Shown here piece after piece: positions 7,792-17,001 of a stretch of 64,000 nucleotides of DNA. Source of the DNA: Thalassotalea_B piscium_A (GTDB taxonomy: Bacteria > Pseudomonadota > Gammaproteobacteria > Enterobacterales > Alteromonadaceae); NCBI GenBank assembly GCA_049347715.1, contig CP186339.1, positions 124,001-188,000 of the forward strand, read 5' to 3'. Made by a program: the position numbers and the translations under genes. The notes under the pieces are model-generated. The model had not been told where the DNA came from, did no database searches, and worked only from the letters and a program-made list of their open reading frames with translations. Numbering within the stretch: position 1 is the first letter of the stretch; the number at the start of each line of letters is the position of its first letter.

Positions 7792-9330
7792 TTATCTAAA
7801 GGTCGAGCTTAATACTTCTAACGAGTCTGCATTATTTTTTAACACAGTGCTGCTTTCGGTGACTCTTTCTGCGCTATTGGTGTTGTCTTTTGAAATGCTG
7901 TCAATTGTATGAATATTTTGATTCACTTGTTCCGCTACAACAGTTTGTTCTTCGGTTGCTGTGGCTATTTGAGCGGTAATATCACTAATGTCGTCGATCA
8001 TGGTTTTAATCGTATCCATGCTATTCTTAGCCGTGAGTGTGTCTTGAACACAGACATTGGCATCGTCTCTACTGGTTAACATCACTTGGCTCCATTGTTG
8101 TAACGTATTTTGAAGCTCAACCACTGATTTTTGTATTTGTTCGGTTGCTGTTTGAGTGCGGCTTGCAAGGGTACGAACTTCATCAGCAACAACAGCAAAT
8201 CCTCTCCCTTGCTCACCTGCACGTGCCGCTTCAATTGCGGCATTTAGAGCTAACAAGTTAGTTTGATCGGCAATCCCTTGAATTTCATTCATTATGGTCG
8301 CAATACTATTAGCATCTTCTACCAGCGCAGTGGCCGTATTTGCGGCTTTTTCAACTTCTTTTGAGAGGTGTGTGATTTTAGTTTCTGTGGATGTGATCGC
8401 TGAAATACTCTGATCACATTCACTAACAATTTCAGTGACTTTATCATAAGCCCCAGTAGTGTTTTGGCTGACCTCTGCGATTGTGGCACTCATTTGTGTG
8501 ATTGCTGTTGCTAATTGATTAAGCTGATGATTTTCTTCTAATAATCCCGTTAAGGTATGTTGTGTCGATTGGCTTAGTTCATCAGCTAAACCGGCAAGAA
8601 TTACGCCTGAATCTTTACTACGTCCTAGAATAGTACGAACTTTTGCAACTTGTATAAGGTAGGGATATCTAAGTAATGCAATGATACCTTTACCGGCAAA
8701 AAGGTATCGAGAAATGCTATCTGACTCGGTTTTAACCTGTCTCATTTCTTTTGGTAAATTGATCAATTCCTCATAAAAAATAATGATGAGTAGGGCAACA
8801 CTCATTAATAATGGCAAAGTTGCGCTAAGACCTAGGTTGATATACGTATAAAGTAAGCTGCAAACAATTATTAAACTAGCTAATAGACGTTTAAGCGCTA
8901 TATTAGTGGAGAATTCATAAATAGTTTTACCATTATTAACTGATTTATATAAGGTTAATGCGTCTTGTTTCTGCTCTTTTGTAGGTAAAACACGCACCGA
9001 TTGATAGCCAATAATACGATCTTGATCATATATTGGCGTGACGTAAGCATCCACCCAATAAAAGTCACCGTTTTTACAGCGATTCATGATCAAACCTCGC
9101 CATGAATCACCGCGCTTTAATTTTTGCCACATATCGTTAAATGCAGCCCTTGGCATCTCGGGATGGCGCACCATATTATGAGGTTGACCAAGTAATTCTT
9201 CTCTTGAATATCCAGCAATACGACAAAAATTATCATTTGTGTAGGTGATATTACCATTAAGATCGGTCGTTGAAATTAATTGCTCATCTATCGAGAAAGT
9301 GACTTCTTTCCCTGTTAAGTTTTTACTCAT
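7792..9330 (-). CDS. PAS-domain methyl-accepting chemotaxis protein (Aer-like)
   Basis: A 512-residue receptor. An N-terminal PAS domain (about 15-115; GNITYTNDNFCRIAGYSREE and VRHPEMPRAAF) is typical of Aer-type redox or energy sensors, which often bind FAD. Two membrane segments lie at about 145-190, and the MCP signalling hairpin tip is EIQGIADQTNLLALNAAIEA followed by ARAGEQGRGFAVVADEVRTL. There is no periplasmic domain, so sensing is cytoplasmic, in line with aerotaxis. It would act on CheA/CheW encoded elsewhere. It is transcribed alone and convergent with tex. Confidence 0.93.
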   Translation of the reverse strand: MSKNLTGKEVTFSIDEQLISTTDLNGNITYTNDNFCRIAGYSREELLGQPHNMVRHPEMPRAAFNDMWQKLKRGDSWRGLIMNRCKNGDFYWVDAYVTPIYDQDRIIGYQSVRVLPTKEQKQDALTLYKSVNNGKTIYEFSTNIALKRLLASLIIVCSLLYTYINLGLSATLPLLMSVALLIIIFYEELINLPKEMRQVKTESDSISRYLFAGKGIIALLRYPYLIQVAKVRTILGRSKDSGVILAGLADELSQSTQHTLTGLLEENHQLNQLATAITQMSATIAEVSQNTTGAYDKVTEIVSECDQSISAITSTETKITHLSKEVEKAANTATALVEDANSIATIMNEIQGIADQTNLLALNAAIEAARAGEQGRGFAVVADEVRTLASRTQTATEQIQKSVVELQNTLQQWSQVMLTSRDDANVCVQDTLTAKNSMDTIKTMIDDISDITAQIATATEEQTVVAEQVNQNIHTIDSISKDNTNSAERVTESSTVLKNNADSLEVLSSTFR

Positions 9331-9452
9331 GTTGACTCACTATTTAATGGTAATGGTTTGTTTTATTGGATAATTATCATTGTAAGAGTGTGGAGTATAT
9401 CACCTAAATATATATTTTTTTAGATGAAAAAAATTTGTTTATAAAATTTCAT

Positions 9453-9479
9453 AAAAAAGGGGAAGTATAATACTTCCCC
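9453..9479 (-). terminator. Rho-independent terminator of the porin gene
   Basis: Read on the minus strand, an 8-bp perfect stem GGGGAAGT/ACTTCCCC (9459-9466 with 9472-9479, loop ATAAT) is followed by six T. A second, smaller hairpin (TAACCTC-AAA-GAGGTTA, 9485-9501) sits between it and the porin stop codon. Confidence 0.85.
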
Positions 9480-9532
9480 AAAGGTAACCTCAAAGAGGTT
9501 AACTAACGCAAGAGCGTGTTCAATAAAATAAG

Positions 9533-10567
9533 TTATAAAACATATTTTATTGAAAGTTGTGCATAGTCAGAGTCTATATCCATATCAGCAACTTCATAGT
9601 TACCAATTTCGAAACCGTATGAAAGTTCTTTAGTTACGCTTTTAAAGATGTTTACACCCCAATGTGTACGGTCGCGATCTGATTCATCCGTTTCAGTATT
9701 ACCATAGAAAACATTACTACGTAATGATTCACTCCAAAAATGGCGGTAGGCAACCATGATAGAAGTAACATCTTCAACTTCTTCACCTACTAAATCGGTA
9801 GCGGCTGTAGCACCTACATAACGACCAGTGTTACCTCCATGGAATGCAAAGCGAAAATCATCATCACCAACTGTTTTAATTTTACCTGAAATACCGTAAC
9901 CGAATGCTGATTCAGATTCTCCGCCTAAGGTATTTAGTTGGCGAGCAACAGCTGAAATAGCCACATTACCCCAATCACCATTAAAGGTGTATTTACCGAT
10001 AACATCAGGCATAGAATCTTGAGAGGTATCGCCACCATAAGATTCAGGATTTTCAATTGCTACTTGGAAGTTGCCGGTGGTATAGCGAATTTGTGATTGG
10101 CGAACAAAGGCAGTAGCCACTAATGGACCACCAAAGTCAACCGACTCAGCTAATGAACTAGTATTCATAAAAGTAGACCATGTTTGACCGACGGTCCAGT
10201 TTTTATATTTAATAAAGGCGTGGCGTAAACGCGGGCTTGTAGAATTGGTTAACACTTGGTTACCAGTGCCGGTATAAAAATCCATTTCAACAAAACCGGT
10301 GATATCACCATGAACGTATTTAGTATTTAGGCGTGAAGAGGCCGCTGAAAACTTAACACTTGAAACATCGCCACTTGCGGCATTGCCAATCCAAAAATCA
10401 CCTAAATAAGAATTAACATCGCCGTCTACGTAACGAACATCGGCTTGGAGGTAACCACCAAAACTAATACTGTCAGTGTCGCTAATTTTTACGGTATATC
10501 CCGCATTTGCTGAACCTGCCATAGCTAGCAGTCCAGTTGCTATCAATAGTTTTTTTTTGTTAAACAT
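9533..10567 (-). CDS. DcaP-like outer-membrane porin
   Basis: A 344-residue precursor with a signal peptide (MFNKKKLLIATGLLAMAGSA, cleaved after NA). The mature part consists of amphipathic beta strands, with GGYLQADVRY near the start and a run of alternating strands to the C-terminus. Features such as SFGGYLQADVRY, SRLNTKYVHGD, GFVEMDFYTG, LRHAFIKYKNWTVGQTWSTF are those of DcaP-type trimeric porins, which pass small anionic substrates such as dicarboxylates. The C-terminus ends YVL, not the usual aromatic residue. The start has a good GGGGAA site. Its upstream region shares two sequence elements with the sodium-symporter promoter at 18.9 kb, suggesting a common regulator. Confidence 0.85.
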   Translation of the reverse strand: MFNKKKLLIATGLLAMAGSANAGYTVKISDTDSISFGGYLQADVRYVDGDVNSYLGDFWIGNAASGDVSSVKFSAASSRLNTKYVHGDITGFVEMDFYTGTGNQVLTNSTSPRLRHAFIKYKNWTVGQTWSTFMNTSSLAESVDFGGPLVATAFVRQSQIRYTTGNFQVAIENPESYGGDTSQDSMPDVIGKYTFNGDWGNVAISAVARQLNTLGGESESAFGYGISGKIKTVGDDDFRFAFHGGNTGRYVGATAATDLVGEEVEDVTSIMVAYRHFWSESLRSNVFYGNTETDESDRDRTHWGVNIFKSVTKELSYGFEIGNYEVADMDIDSDYAQLSIKYVL

Positions 10568-10691
10568 TCTAATTTCCCCGTTTTAGTTTTTAAGCCATGG
10601 AAAAACAATTTCATTTTTCCGGCATTCTTTATCTTTTATATTATTTTTATAGATAACTTATAAGGTAGTGTGTTCTGGGTTTTTTAGGAAT

Positions 10692-10736
10692 TAGACCTAA
10701 GTCTAAAGTTTGGGGATTTGTGTATAGACTTTAGTC
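10692..10736. promoter_or_regulatory. Candidate regulator-binding elements upstream of the porin
   Basis: TAGACCTAAGTCTA (10692-10705) is an inverted repeat with TAGAC/GTCTA arms. It overlaps AAGTCTAAAGT (10699-10709), and AGACTTTAGTC follows at 10726-10736. The 9-mers ACCTAAGTC and ACTTTAGTC both recur upstream of the DUF4212-symporter operon (18925-18933 directly; 18955-18963 as the complement) with about 30-33 bp between centres in each case. The region lies between the divergent porin and S9-peptidase genes, so either could be the target. Confidence 0.45.
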
Positions 10737-10851
10737 GAGAATGACGATTTTTCTTGATTATATCGTACGAAAAAACCTACTGAACGTTTTTTGCTTTCCT
10801 CTTGATGGCTAATTGTTACAATTGGGATAATTATAATAAAAGGTGAGTTTT

Positions 10852-13137
10852 ATGAAGAAGTATCTTTCATTTATTCCTTTGTTAACATTGATATCGTTAG
10901 CAACTAATGCAGAACAAATAACAGAAAACGATTATAAACGTGCTGAACAACGTTTATCACAAACAACCAGTAAATTAGTTACAGGTACGGTTGATTATCC
11001 ACATTGGATGAGTAATGGGGAACTGAGTTATCGTAGTTATACTGACCAAGGGAACCGCTTTTTTACTGTTAATGCGAGTACACAAAAAAAGGTGCTTGCC
11101 TTTGATCATAGTAAGCTTGCGGCATCGTTAGCCCGAGTCACTGAAAGTGAGATTGACTCAAATAAATTACCTTTCTATCAAATTGATATTGATAACAAAA
11201 AATTCTTAGCATTGACTGTTAAAGGCAAAACTTATCGCTGTGATTTACGTGATTATTTGTGTAAGCAAGACATAAAAGCTAAACAGCGCAATGAATTACT
11301 TGCGCCAAATGGTAAAAAAGCAGTCTTTATTCGTGACTATAACTTATGGATGCGCAACCTTGTTAATAATACGGAAACACAACTCACTACTGATGGTGTA
11401 AAAGACTTTGGCTATGCTACTAACAATGCTGGCTGGGTTCGAAGAGATACTCCTGTCGTAAAGTGGTCACCAGATTCTAAAAAATTAACAACCTTCAAGC
11501 ATGATAGTCGTAAAGTTGGTGAAATGGGGGTTATATCGACAAATGTCGGACACCCTAAAATTGATGTATGGAAATATCCGTTACCAGGTGATGAACATAT
11601 TTTTAGCATAGAGCGTGTAGTTATTGATGTTGAATCTAGAGAGATTATTAAACTCGACATGCAACCTGATGCACATCGTTCATCAATCACTGATCATGTT
11701 GCTGGTCGCGATGGTAGTTTATTAGATATAGATTGGGCTGAAGATGGAAAAAGTTTCGCTTTTGTCTCAACAAGTAGAGATCATAAAAGTGCGACGTTAA
11801 ACATTGCTGATGCGAACACAGGCAAAGTTAAAACTATTTTTACTGAAACGCAGAAAACATTTTTTGAGTCGGGTGTGAGCGGTATTAGTTGGCACTATTT
11901 GCCAAAAACCAATGAGGTTATCTGGTTTTCTCAACGGAGTAATTGGGGGCATTTATATTTAATTGATGCGACAACAGGAAAAGTGAAGCACCCTATCACT
12001 ACAGGTGATTGGACAGTATTAGAACTTCTTCACGTTGATAAAAAGACAGGAAAACTTATCTTTACTGGCGCAGGACGTGAAGGTGGCGACCCTTATTTCC
12101 ACTATTTATATAGCATTAATAAAGACGGTTCAGAGTTAACATTATTAACTCCTGAGAAAAAACACCATCGCATTACCTTAAGTGATGATGGACAGTATTT
12201 TGTTGATAGTGTGTCTACTCCGACGATACCGACAGAAACCTTTGTACGTAGCACTGTCTCTCGTTCAGGTTTTTTGATTGAGAAAATGGATATCAGTAAG
12301 TTAGTTGCGTCAGGCTGGCAAGCGCCAACGCCTTTTGTGGTTAAAGATCGTAATGGAGAACAAGATATTTACGGCTTGTACTTTAAACCGTCTAATTTTG
12401 ATGAGCATAAAAGTTATCCTGTGATCAATTACCTTTATCCTGGTCCACAAGTCGGTAGTATTCGAGGTCGTCACTTTCAGGCTTCACGAAGTGATCATAA
12501 TGCACTAGCTGAGTTAGGTTTTATTGTTGTTGCAATTGATGCTTTAGGAACACCAGGGCGGTCAAAAAGTTTTCATGATGGTTATTATGGCAACATGGGT
12601 GATAGCGGTATTCCTGATCAAGTTGCTGCTATTAAACAATTAGCCAAAAGATATCCATGGATTGATGACAGTCGTGTTGGTATTTGGGGACACTCTGGTG
12701 GTGGTTTTGCTTCAACCCGTGCAATGCTTACTTATCCAGACTTTTATAAAGTAGCTGTGTCTGAAGCTGGCAACCATGACAACCGCAATTATGCGGATGA
12801 ATGGGGTGAAAAATTCCATGGGCTATTGGTTAATAATGAAGATGGTACTACCAATTATGATAGCCAAGCGAATCAACTGATTGCTAAAAATTTAAAGGGT
12901 AAATTATTGCTGGTACACGGTACCACTGATACTAATGTTCCACCATACAATACATTATTAGTAGCAGAAGCTTTGATTGCTGCCAATAAAGATTTTGATA
13001 TGATCATGCTACCTAATCGTAATCATGGTTTTGCGAGAGAACCTTTTATGATACGTAAACGTTGGGATTATTTTGTCACTCATTTAATGGGGCTTACGCC
13101 GCCAAAAGAGTTTGTTTTTACTAGCCTTAAAAAATAA
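10852..13137 (+). CDS. S9 family peptidase, dipeptidyl-peptidase-IV-like
   Basis: A 761-residue exported serine peptidase. The ATG at 10852 is preferred over the GTG at 10843, because AAAGGTGAG lies just before it and a signal peptide (MKKYLSFIPLLTLISLATNA) begins there. The middle is a DPP4-type beta-propeller (DYNLWMRNL; GAGREGGDPYFHYLYSI). The C-terminal hydrolase has Ser615 in WGHSGGGFAS, Asp693 in HGTTDTNVP and His725 in NRNHGFARE. DPP4-type enzymes remove Xaa-Pro dipeptides from peptide N-termini in the periplasm, feeding peptide catabolism. It appears monocistronic and has a strong terminator. Confidence 0.9.
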   Translation: MKKYLSFIPLLTLISLATNAEQITENDYKRAEQRLSQTTSKLVTGTVDYPHWMSNGELSYRSYTDQGNRFFTVNASTQKKVLAFDHSKLAASLARVTESEIDSNKLPFYQIDIDNKKFLALTVKGKTYRCDLRDYLCKQDIKAKQRNELLAPNGKKAVFIRDYNLWMRNLVNNTETQLTTDGVKDFGYATNNAGWVRRDTPVVKWSPDSKKLTTFKHDSRKVGEMGVISTNVGHPKIDVWKYPLPGDEHIFSIERVVIDVESREIIKLDMQPDAHRSSITDHVAGRDGSLLDIDWAEDGKSFAFVSTSRDHKSATLNIADANTGKVKTIFTETQKTFFESGVSGISWHYLPKTNEVIWFSQRSNWGHLYLIDATTGKVKHPITTGDWTVLELLHVDKKTGKLIFTGAGREGGDPYFHYLYSINKDGSELTLLTPEKKHHRITLSDDGQYFVDSVSTPTIPTETFVRSTVSRSGFLIEKMDISKLVASGWQAPTPFVVKDRNGEQDIYGLYFKPSNFDEHKSYPVINYLYPGPQVGSIRGRHFQASRSDHNALAELGFIVVAIDALGTPGRSKSFHDGYYGNMGDSGIPDQVAAIKQLAKRYPWIDDSRVGIWGHSGGGFASTRAMLTYPDFYKVAVSEAGNHDNRNYADEWGEKFHGLLVNNEDGTTNYDSQANQLIAKNLKGKLLLVHGTTDTNVPPYNTLLVAEALIAANKDFDMIMLPNRNHGFAREPFMIRKRWDYFVTHLMGLTPPKEFVFTSLKK

Positions 13138-13160
13138 TTACCAGCATACAATAGTAATAA

Positions 13161-13182
13161 GGGAGCATTCGCTCCCTTTTTT
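13161..13182 (+). terminator. Rho-independent terminator after the S9 peptidase
   Basis: A GGGAGC-ATTC-GCTCCC hairpin is followed by six T. Flanking AATAA/TTATT can extend the stem. Confidence 0.92.
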
Positions 13183-13291
13183 ATTGTTTATTTACCCTTT
13201 AACTACTCCTAGTTCTAGCGCACTTCATTGTGCCAGATCAAACTTTAATAAGTGTAAGCACGTTATTATCAATATAACAAAGGAGATCGTT

Positions 13292-13606
13292 ATGAACGTG
13301 CAACAAATAGCGGGTCTGTTAAAAGACAAAAAAGTAGAATTGACCAAACGGGTTGATGCAATAGAAGCTGACTTTAAAAAAGGACGTTCTGCAGACTTTA
13401 CTGAACAAAACACTGAAAGTGAAAATGATGAAGTGTTAGATGAAATTCATCACGAAGCTAAAGTTGAACTACAATTAGTTAATGAAGCGCTGCAGCGTCT
13501 AGAAAATGGCCTTTATGGTAAATGCAGTGAATGTGAGGGTGATATTTCATCTGAGCGCTTATTAGCTTTACCCTATACAAAAAAATGTATTAATTGCGCA
13601 CAATAG
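13292..13606 (+). CDS. DksA/TraR family zinc-finger protein
   Basis: A 104-residue protein. The ATG at 13292 is set by AAAGGAG seven bases upstream; a longer upstream reading overlaps the previous terminator and is not credible. The N-terminal half is a coiled coil (KDKKVELTKRVDAIEADFKK) and the C-terminal end is a C4 zinc finger (CSEC and CINC). Family members bind the RNA polymerase secondary channel; short forms such as this lack the full DksA coiled-coil length, so the effect on transcription is uncertain. It is followed after nine bases by a YdcH-type gene. Confidence 0.85.
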   Translation: MNVQQIAGLLKDKKVELTKRVDAIEADFKKGRSADFTEQNTESENDEVLDEIHHEAKVELQLVNEALQRLENGLYGKCSECEGDISSERLLALPYTKKCINCAQ

Positions 13607-13615
13607 GAGAAGAAA

Positions 13616-13855
13616 ATGCTAGTTGATAAACATGATTTACACCATGAGTTTCCTGAATACGAAGATAAAATTCATCAATTAAAAACAGAGGATGCTCATT
13701 TTGCTCGCTTGTTTAAAGAATACCATGAGCTTGATCATGAAGTGCATCGTATTGAACAAGGCGTTGAAAATACCTCTGATGATTATTTAGAAGAAAAGAA
13801 AAAACAACGGTTAAATTTAAAAGATCAGTTATTCGCTATGTTAAAAGAAGCATAA
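13616..13855 (+). CDS. YdcH family protein (DUF465)
   Basis: A 79-residue, highly charged helical protein with the DUF465 pattern: HEFPEYEDKIHQLKTEDAHF, FARLFKEYHELDHEVHRIE and a final LKDQLFAML segment. It forms a helical hairpin or coiled coil. The function of the family is not known. GGAGAAGAAA precedes the ATG, and it forms an operon with the DksA/TraR gene. A hairpin terminator follows. Confidence 0.88.
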   Translation: MLVDKHDLHHEFPEYEDKIHQLKTEDAHFARLFKEYHELDHEVHRIEQGVENTSDDYLEEKKKQRLNLKDQLFAMLKEA

Positions 13856-13886
13856 AACTCAGCTTTAATTACCTAGAAAAATGAGT

Positions 13887-13920
13887 AGGACATTAACATT
13901 TTATGGTTATTGTCCTTTTA
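13887..13920 (+). terminator. Terminator after the DksA/TraR-YdcH pair
   Basis: AGGACA (13887-13892) pairs with TGTCCT (13911-13916), with a further TAAC/GTTA inner stem, followed by TTTTAATT. Confidence 0.75.
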
Positions 13921-13991
13921 ATTGAGTTTTTGTTTGATTAGTTGCACAAAACAAGATCTAGGATACTATTAAATATAGTTTTCAATAAATT

Positions 13992-16274
13992 GTGAGTAAT
14001 GTGCCTAGATATAACCCGTTATGTTTAATTGTGACTTTAATCTTACTGTGTTTACCTACTATTGGTCAGGCTAACGATCAAGTCGTTCTACAATTAAAAT
14101 GGCAACATCAGTTTCAATTTGCAGGTTATTATGCCGCAAAACAGCAAGGGTATTATCAGGCTGCGGGGTTTGATGTTGAAATTAGAGCGAGAAATAAGCA
14201 AACAAATCCAGTAGATGATGTGCTAACTGGCGCTGCAACCTTTGGTATTACTGATTCTACTATAGTATTACAGCGCATGTTAAATAAGCCCGTCGTGGTG
14301 CTCAGTGCTATTTTTCAACATAGTCCGCTAGTCTTTATGACGTTGGCCTCTTCCGGAATTAGAACGCCAGAAGATTTAATCGGCAAGAAAATTTCATATC
14401 AAAAAAATGTGGATAGTGCCTCTCTTTCTGCCATGTTTTTAGCTATGGGTATTTCTGAAGACCAATTTACATTTGTGCCATTTAATTTTAATGATGAACG
14501 ATTGTTAGATGGCGAAGTCGATGCACTTTCTGTGTATAGCATTAATCAACCTCATTATTATCAAAGAAAAAATATTGATGTAACCTTAATTAAGCCAGCG
14601 GATTATGGCATTGATTTTTACGGCGATCTCATTTTTACCTCACAAAAATATGTCAAAGAAAACCCTGATAAAGCGCAAAAATTTGTAGAAGCGAGTATTA
14701 GAGGATGGGAATATGCGCTCAGTCACCAAGAAGAGCTTATCGATTTTATTTTAAAAGAATATCAGCCAATTGTAGATAAAGAACAATTACGCTTTGAAGC
14801 ACGAAAAATGAAACCGTTAATTATTTCAGATATGATCCCCATAGGTACTACTTACAAAGGGCGATTTTCTCAAATAGCACAAACGTATTATGAATTAGGT
14901 CTGGCTGAAGAAAATCCTTCACTGCAAGGGTTAGTGTTAGCTGATTATATCTTGCCAAAAACCACTATTAATATTCGTTATGTTATTTTTTCCATCGCTG
15001 CTTTTGTATTGATATTGCTTTTCGTCTTAGGCTTTAACTACCAACTACGTCGATTAGTTCAAATTAAAACTGGTAAATTAAATGAGCTCAATAGCGAACT
15101 TAAAGAACATTTACAGAAACTGGATGAGAGGAATCAACAACTTGAAGAAGCTAAACATTTAGCTGAAGTTGCAAGCCAAGCAAAAAGTCTTTTTGTAGCT
15201 AATATGAGTCATGAAATTCGTACACCTATGAATGGTATTTATGGGTCTTTGCAAATACTCGAGCAAGAAAATCTTAATGAGAGTGCTAAAGTTTTCGTTG
15301 ATAATGCCTTATCATCTACTCAAAGCTTGTTGTTCATTATCAATGATATTTTAGATTTTTCTAAAATTGAAGCAGGTAAATTAACACTTGAATATTGTGT
15401 ATTTGATCTCTTTGAAATTATTGATCAAATAACCCTGCAACTAAAATCTTATCAAGAGAGGAAAGGTGTAATTTTTACTGTAGAAATAGCCCCTCATACC
15501 CCTCAATTTTGGGAGGGTGATCCTACTCGATTAAGACAGGTACTTTTAAACTTACTTACCAATTCACTTAAGTTTACAGAAAAGGGCGATGTCAATTTAA
15601 GTTGTAAAAGTAATGCTGAGACTTCTCAATTGATCTTTGTTGTTAGAGATACTGGTATTGGCATGGATGAAACCGCATTAACAACTTTATTTGATAAATT
15701 TAGTCAGGCAGATACTTCTATTACACGTAAGTATGGAGGCACTGGCTTAGGCATGTCAATTTGTAAAACGTTAGTCGACCTTATGGGAGGTACACTCGAG
15801 GTTGAAAGCGAAGTTGGCCAAGGTAGTACGTTTACACTCACATTATCACTTAACAAAGCGGATAAACCCCTTAGCTACAATACTGATGTAACACAAGTGA
15901 GTGACTTAAGTGAAAAAACAATTTTAGTTGCTGAAGACAATCGTGTTAATCAGGTCATTATCAATAAGCTGTTAGCTTCAACGAATGCTACTGTCATTAT
16001 TGTGGGTAATGGCGAGGAAGCTATAGCCGCTTATGAAAAATATCACCCAGAATTAATTTTTATGGATATTCAAATGCCGGTCATGGATGGTATTAAGGCA
16101 TGTCAGCAGATCAGGGAAATTGATAAGAATGTAACTATTATTGCATTAACTGCCAATGTGATGAAAGAAGATGTTGAACGTTATCTTGCTTCTGGTTTTG
16201 ATGATCATATTGGTAAGCCGATTGAAAGAAATGTGCTCTATGCTTTATTGTCTAGCCTATTTTCAATCAAGTAA
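13992..16274 (+). CDS. Hybrid histidine kinase with NMT1/THI5-like periplasmic sensor
   Basis: A 760-residue protein. After a signal/anchor (LCLIVTLILLCLPTIGQA), residues about 30-320 are an NMT1/THI5-like solute-binding domain (LQLKWQHQFQFAGYYAAKQQ; GYYQAAGFDVEI). Relatives bind thiamine pyrimidine precursors or sulfonates. A membrane segment at about 327-350, a coiled coil, HisKA with His407 (MSHEIRTPMNG), HATPase_c (DTGIGMDE; GGTGLGMSI) and a receiver with Asp692 (FMDIQMPVMDG) follow. The kinase probably senses a periplasmic ligand directly. The start is GTG (13992 or 14001) with weak binding sites. No dedicated output regulator lies next to it. Confidence 0.9.
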   Translation: MSNVPRYNPLCLIVTLILLCLPTIGQANDQVVLQLKWQHQFQFAGYYAAKQQGYYQAAGFDVEIRARNKQTNPVDDVLTGAATFGITDSTIVLQRMLNKPVVVLSAIFQHSPLVFMTLASSGIRTPEDLIGKKISYQKNVDSASLSAMFLAMGISEDQFTFVPFNFNDERLLDGEVDALSVYSINQPHYYQRKNIDVTLIKPADYGIDFYGDLIFTSQKYVKENPDKAQKFVEASIRGWEYALSHQEELIDFILKEYQPIVDKEQLRFEARKMKPLIISDMIPIGTTYKGRFSQIAQTYYELGLAEENPSLQGLVLADYILPKTTINIRYVIFSIAAFVLILLFVLGFNYQLRRLVQIKTGKLNELNSELKEHLQKLDERNQQLEEAKHLAEVASQAKSLFVANMSHEIRTPMNGIYGSLQILEQENLNESAKVFVDNALSSTQSLLFIINDILDFSKIEAGKLTLEYCVFDLFEIIDQITLQLKSYQERKGVIFTVEIAPHTPQFWEGDPTRLRQVLLNLLTNSLKFTEKGDVNLSCKSNAETSQLIFVVRDTGIGMDETALTTLFDKFSQADTSITRKYGGTGLGMSICKTLVDLMGGTLEVESEVGQGSTFTLTLSLNKADKPLSYNTDVTQVSDLSEKTILVAEDNRVNQVIINKLLASTNATVIIVGNGEEAIAAYEKYHPELIFMDIQMPVMDGIKACQQIREIDKNVTIIALTANVMKEDVERYLASGFDDHIGKPIERNVLYALLSSLFSIK

Positions 16275-16294
16275 TGAGGTTTTACGCTATATGT

Positions 16295-16993
16295 CTACAA
16301 GAGTACCCTTTCTAATGTAACAGAGTCATGCATAGTCGCGAGTTGTGCTAATAATAACTCTGCAGTGGCAATGGCATCATTTAAGGCGTTATGAGCAAAA
16401 TATTCAGGTAGCTGGTGTGAGTGTCGTAATGCACTTAGTCTCAGTTGAGAAGGGTCATAAGCTATATCACGTTTATCTAACTGTCGTTTGGCTAACACTA
16501 AGGTGTCAATGATCGCTAATGGTGGTACTAAACCATAAACCTCTAAACAAGCTCGTTGTAAAAATTGTCGTTCAATACGAGCAAAATGTACTAGCATTAC
16601 CTTTCCCGCCAATGCTTCTAATAGATTGTCTAAGACTTCTTTTAAGGTCGCCCCTTGTGACTTTTGCTCATCCATTATTTGATGAATAGCGACATTGTCA
16701 GGCGAAAGTGCTTTTTGAGTGTTGATTATTTTATGGTAGCAAGTGCTAAGCTTAATTTGCTGATGGCACATTTCTACATAGCCAACACTGAGTAATTTAT
16801 CCTTTATGGCATCAAGCCCTGTTGTTTCAAAGTCTACAGAAAGTATTTTTACTTCAGACAAGGGCGTATTAGGTGAAGGGAATGGTTGAGATAAAAAGTG
16901 TTTTAATGGCCCTTCAGGGGCACGTGCTAGAACACGTTTTCGTTGAGCTTCGTAGCCGATTAACCAGCGTAGTAAAGGGTGATGACTATACAT
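16295..16993 (-). CDS. DnaQ-like 3'-5' exonuclease (DEDDh)
   Basis: A 232-residue protein. Exo I (SVDFETTGLDAIKDKLLSVG) begins at about residue 52, Exo II includes HFARIERQF, and Exo III is HNALNDAIATAELLLAQL, which together supply the DEDDh acid cluster and the His. An N-terminal region of about 45 residues precedes the fold. Such stand-alone exonucleases resemble the proofreading subunit of DNA polymerase III, but their role is not established. It lies eight bases after the DUF294/CBS gene and is probably co-transcribed with it; this pair commonly accompanies the symporter-CrbSR region in related bacteria, as far as I recall. Confidence 0.88.
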   Translation of the reverse strand: MYSHHPLLRWLIGYEAQRKRVLARAPEGPLKHFLSQPFPSPNTPLSEVKILSVDFETTGLDAIKDKLLSVGYVEMCHQQIKLSTCYHKIINTQKALSPDNVAIHQIMDEQKSQGATLKEVLDNLLEALAGKVMLVHFARIERQFLQRACLEVYGLVPPLAIIDTLVLAKRQLDKRDIAYDPSQLRLSALRHSHQLPEYFAHNALNDAIATAELLLAQLATMHDSVTLERVLL

Positions 16994-17001
16994 ATTTTAC
17001 T

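Noticed and set aside
9485..9501. Second hairpin TAACCTC-AAA-GAGGTTA after the porin gene as a separate terminator
   Set aside because: The 7-bp stem has no T tract on either strand; the adjacent hairpin with six T explains termination.
13112..13291. Long N-terminal extension of the DksA/TraR protein
   Set aside because: It overlaps the S9 gene end and its terminator, reads as low-quality protein, and a strong ribosome site sits before the internal ATG at 13292.
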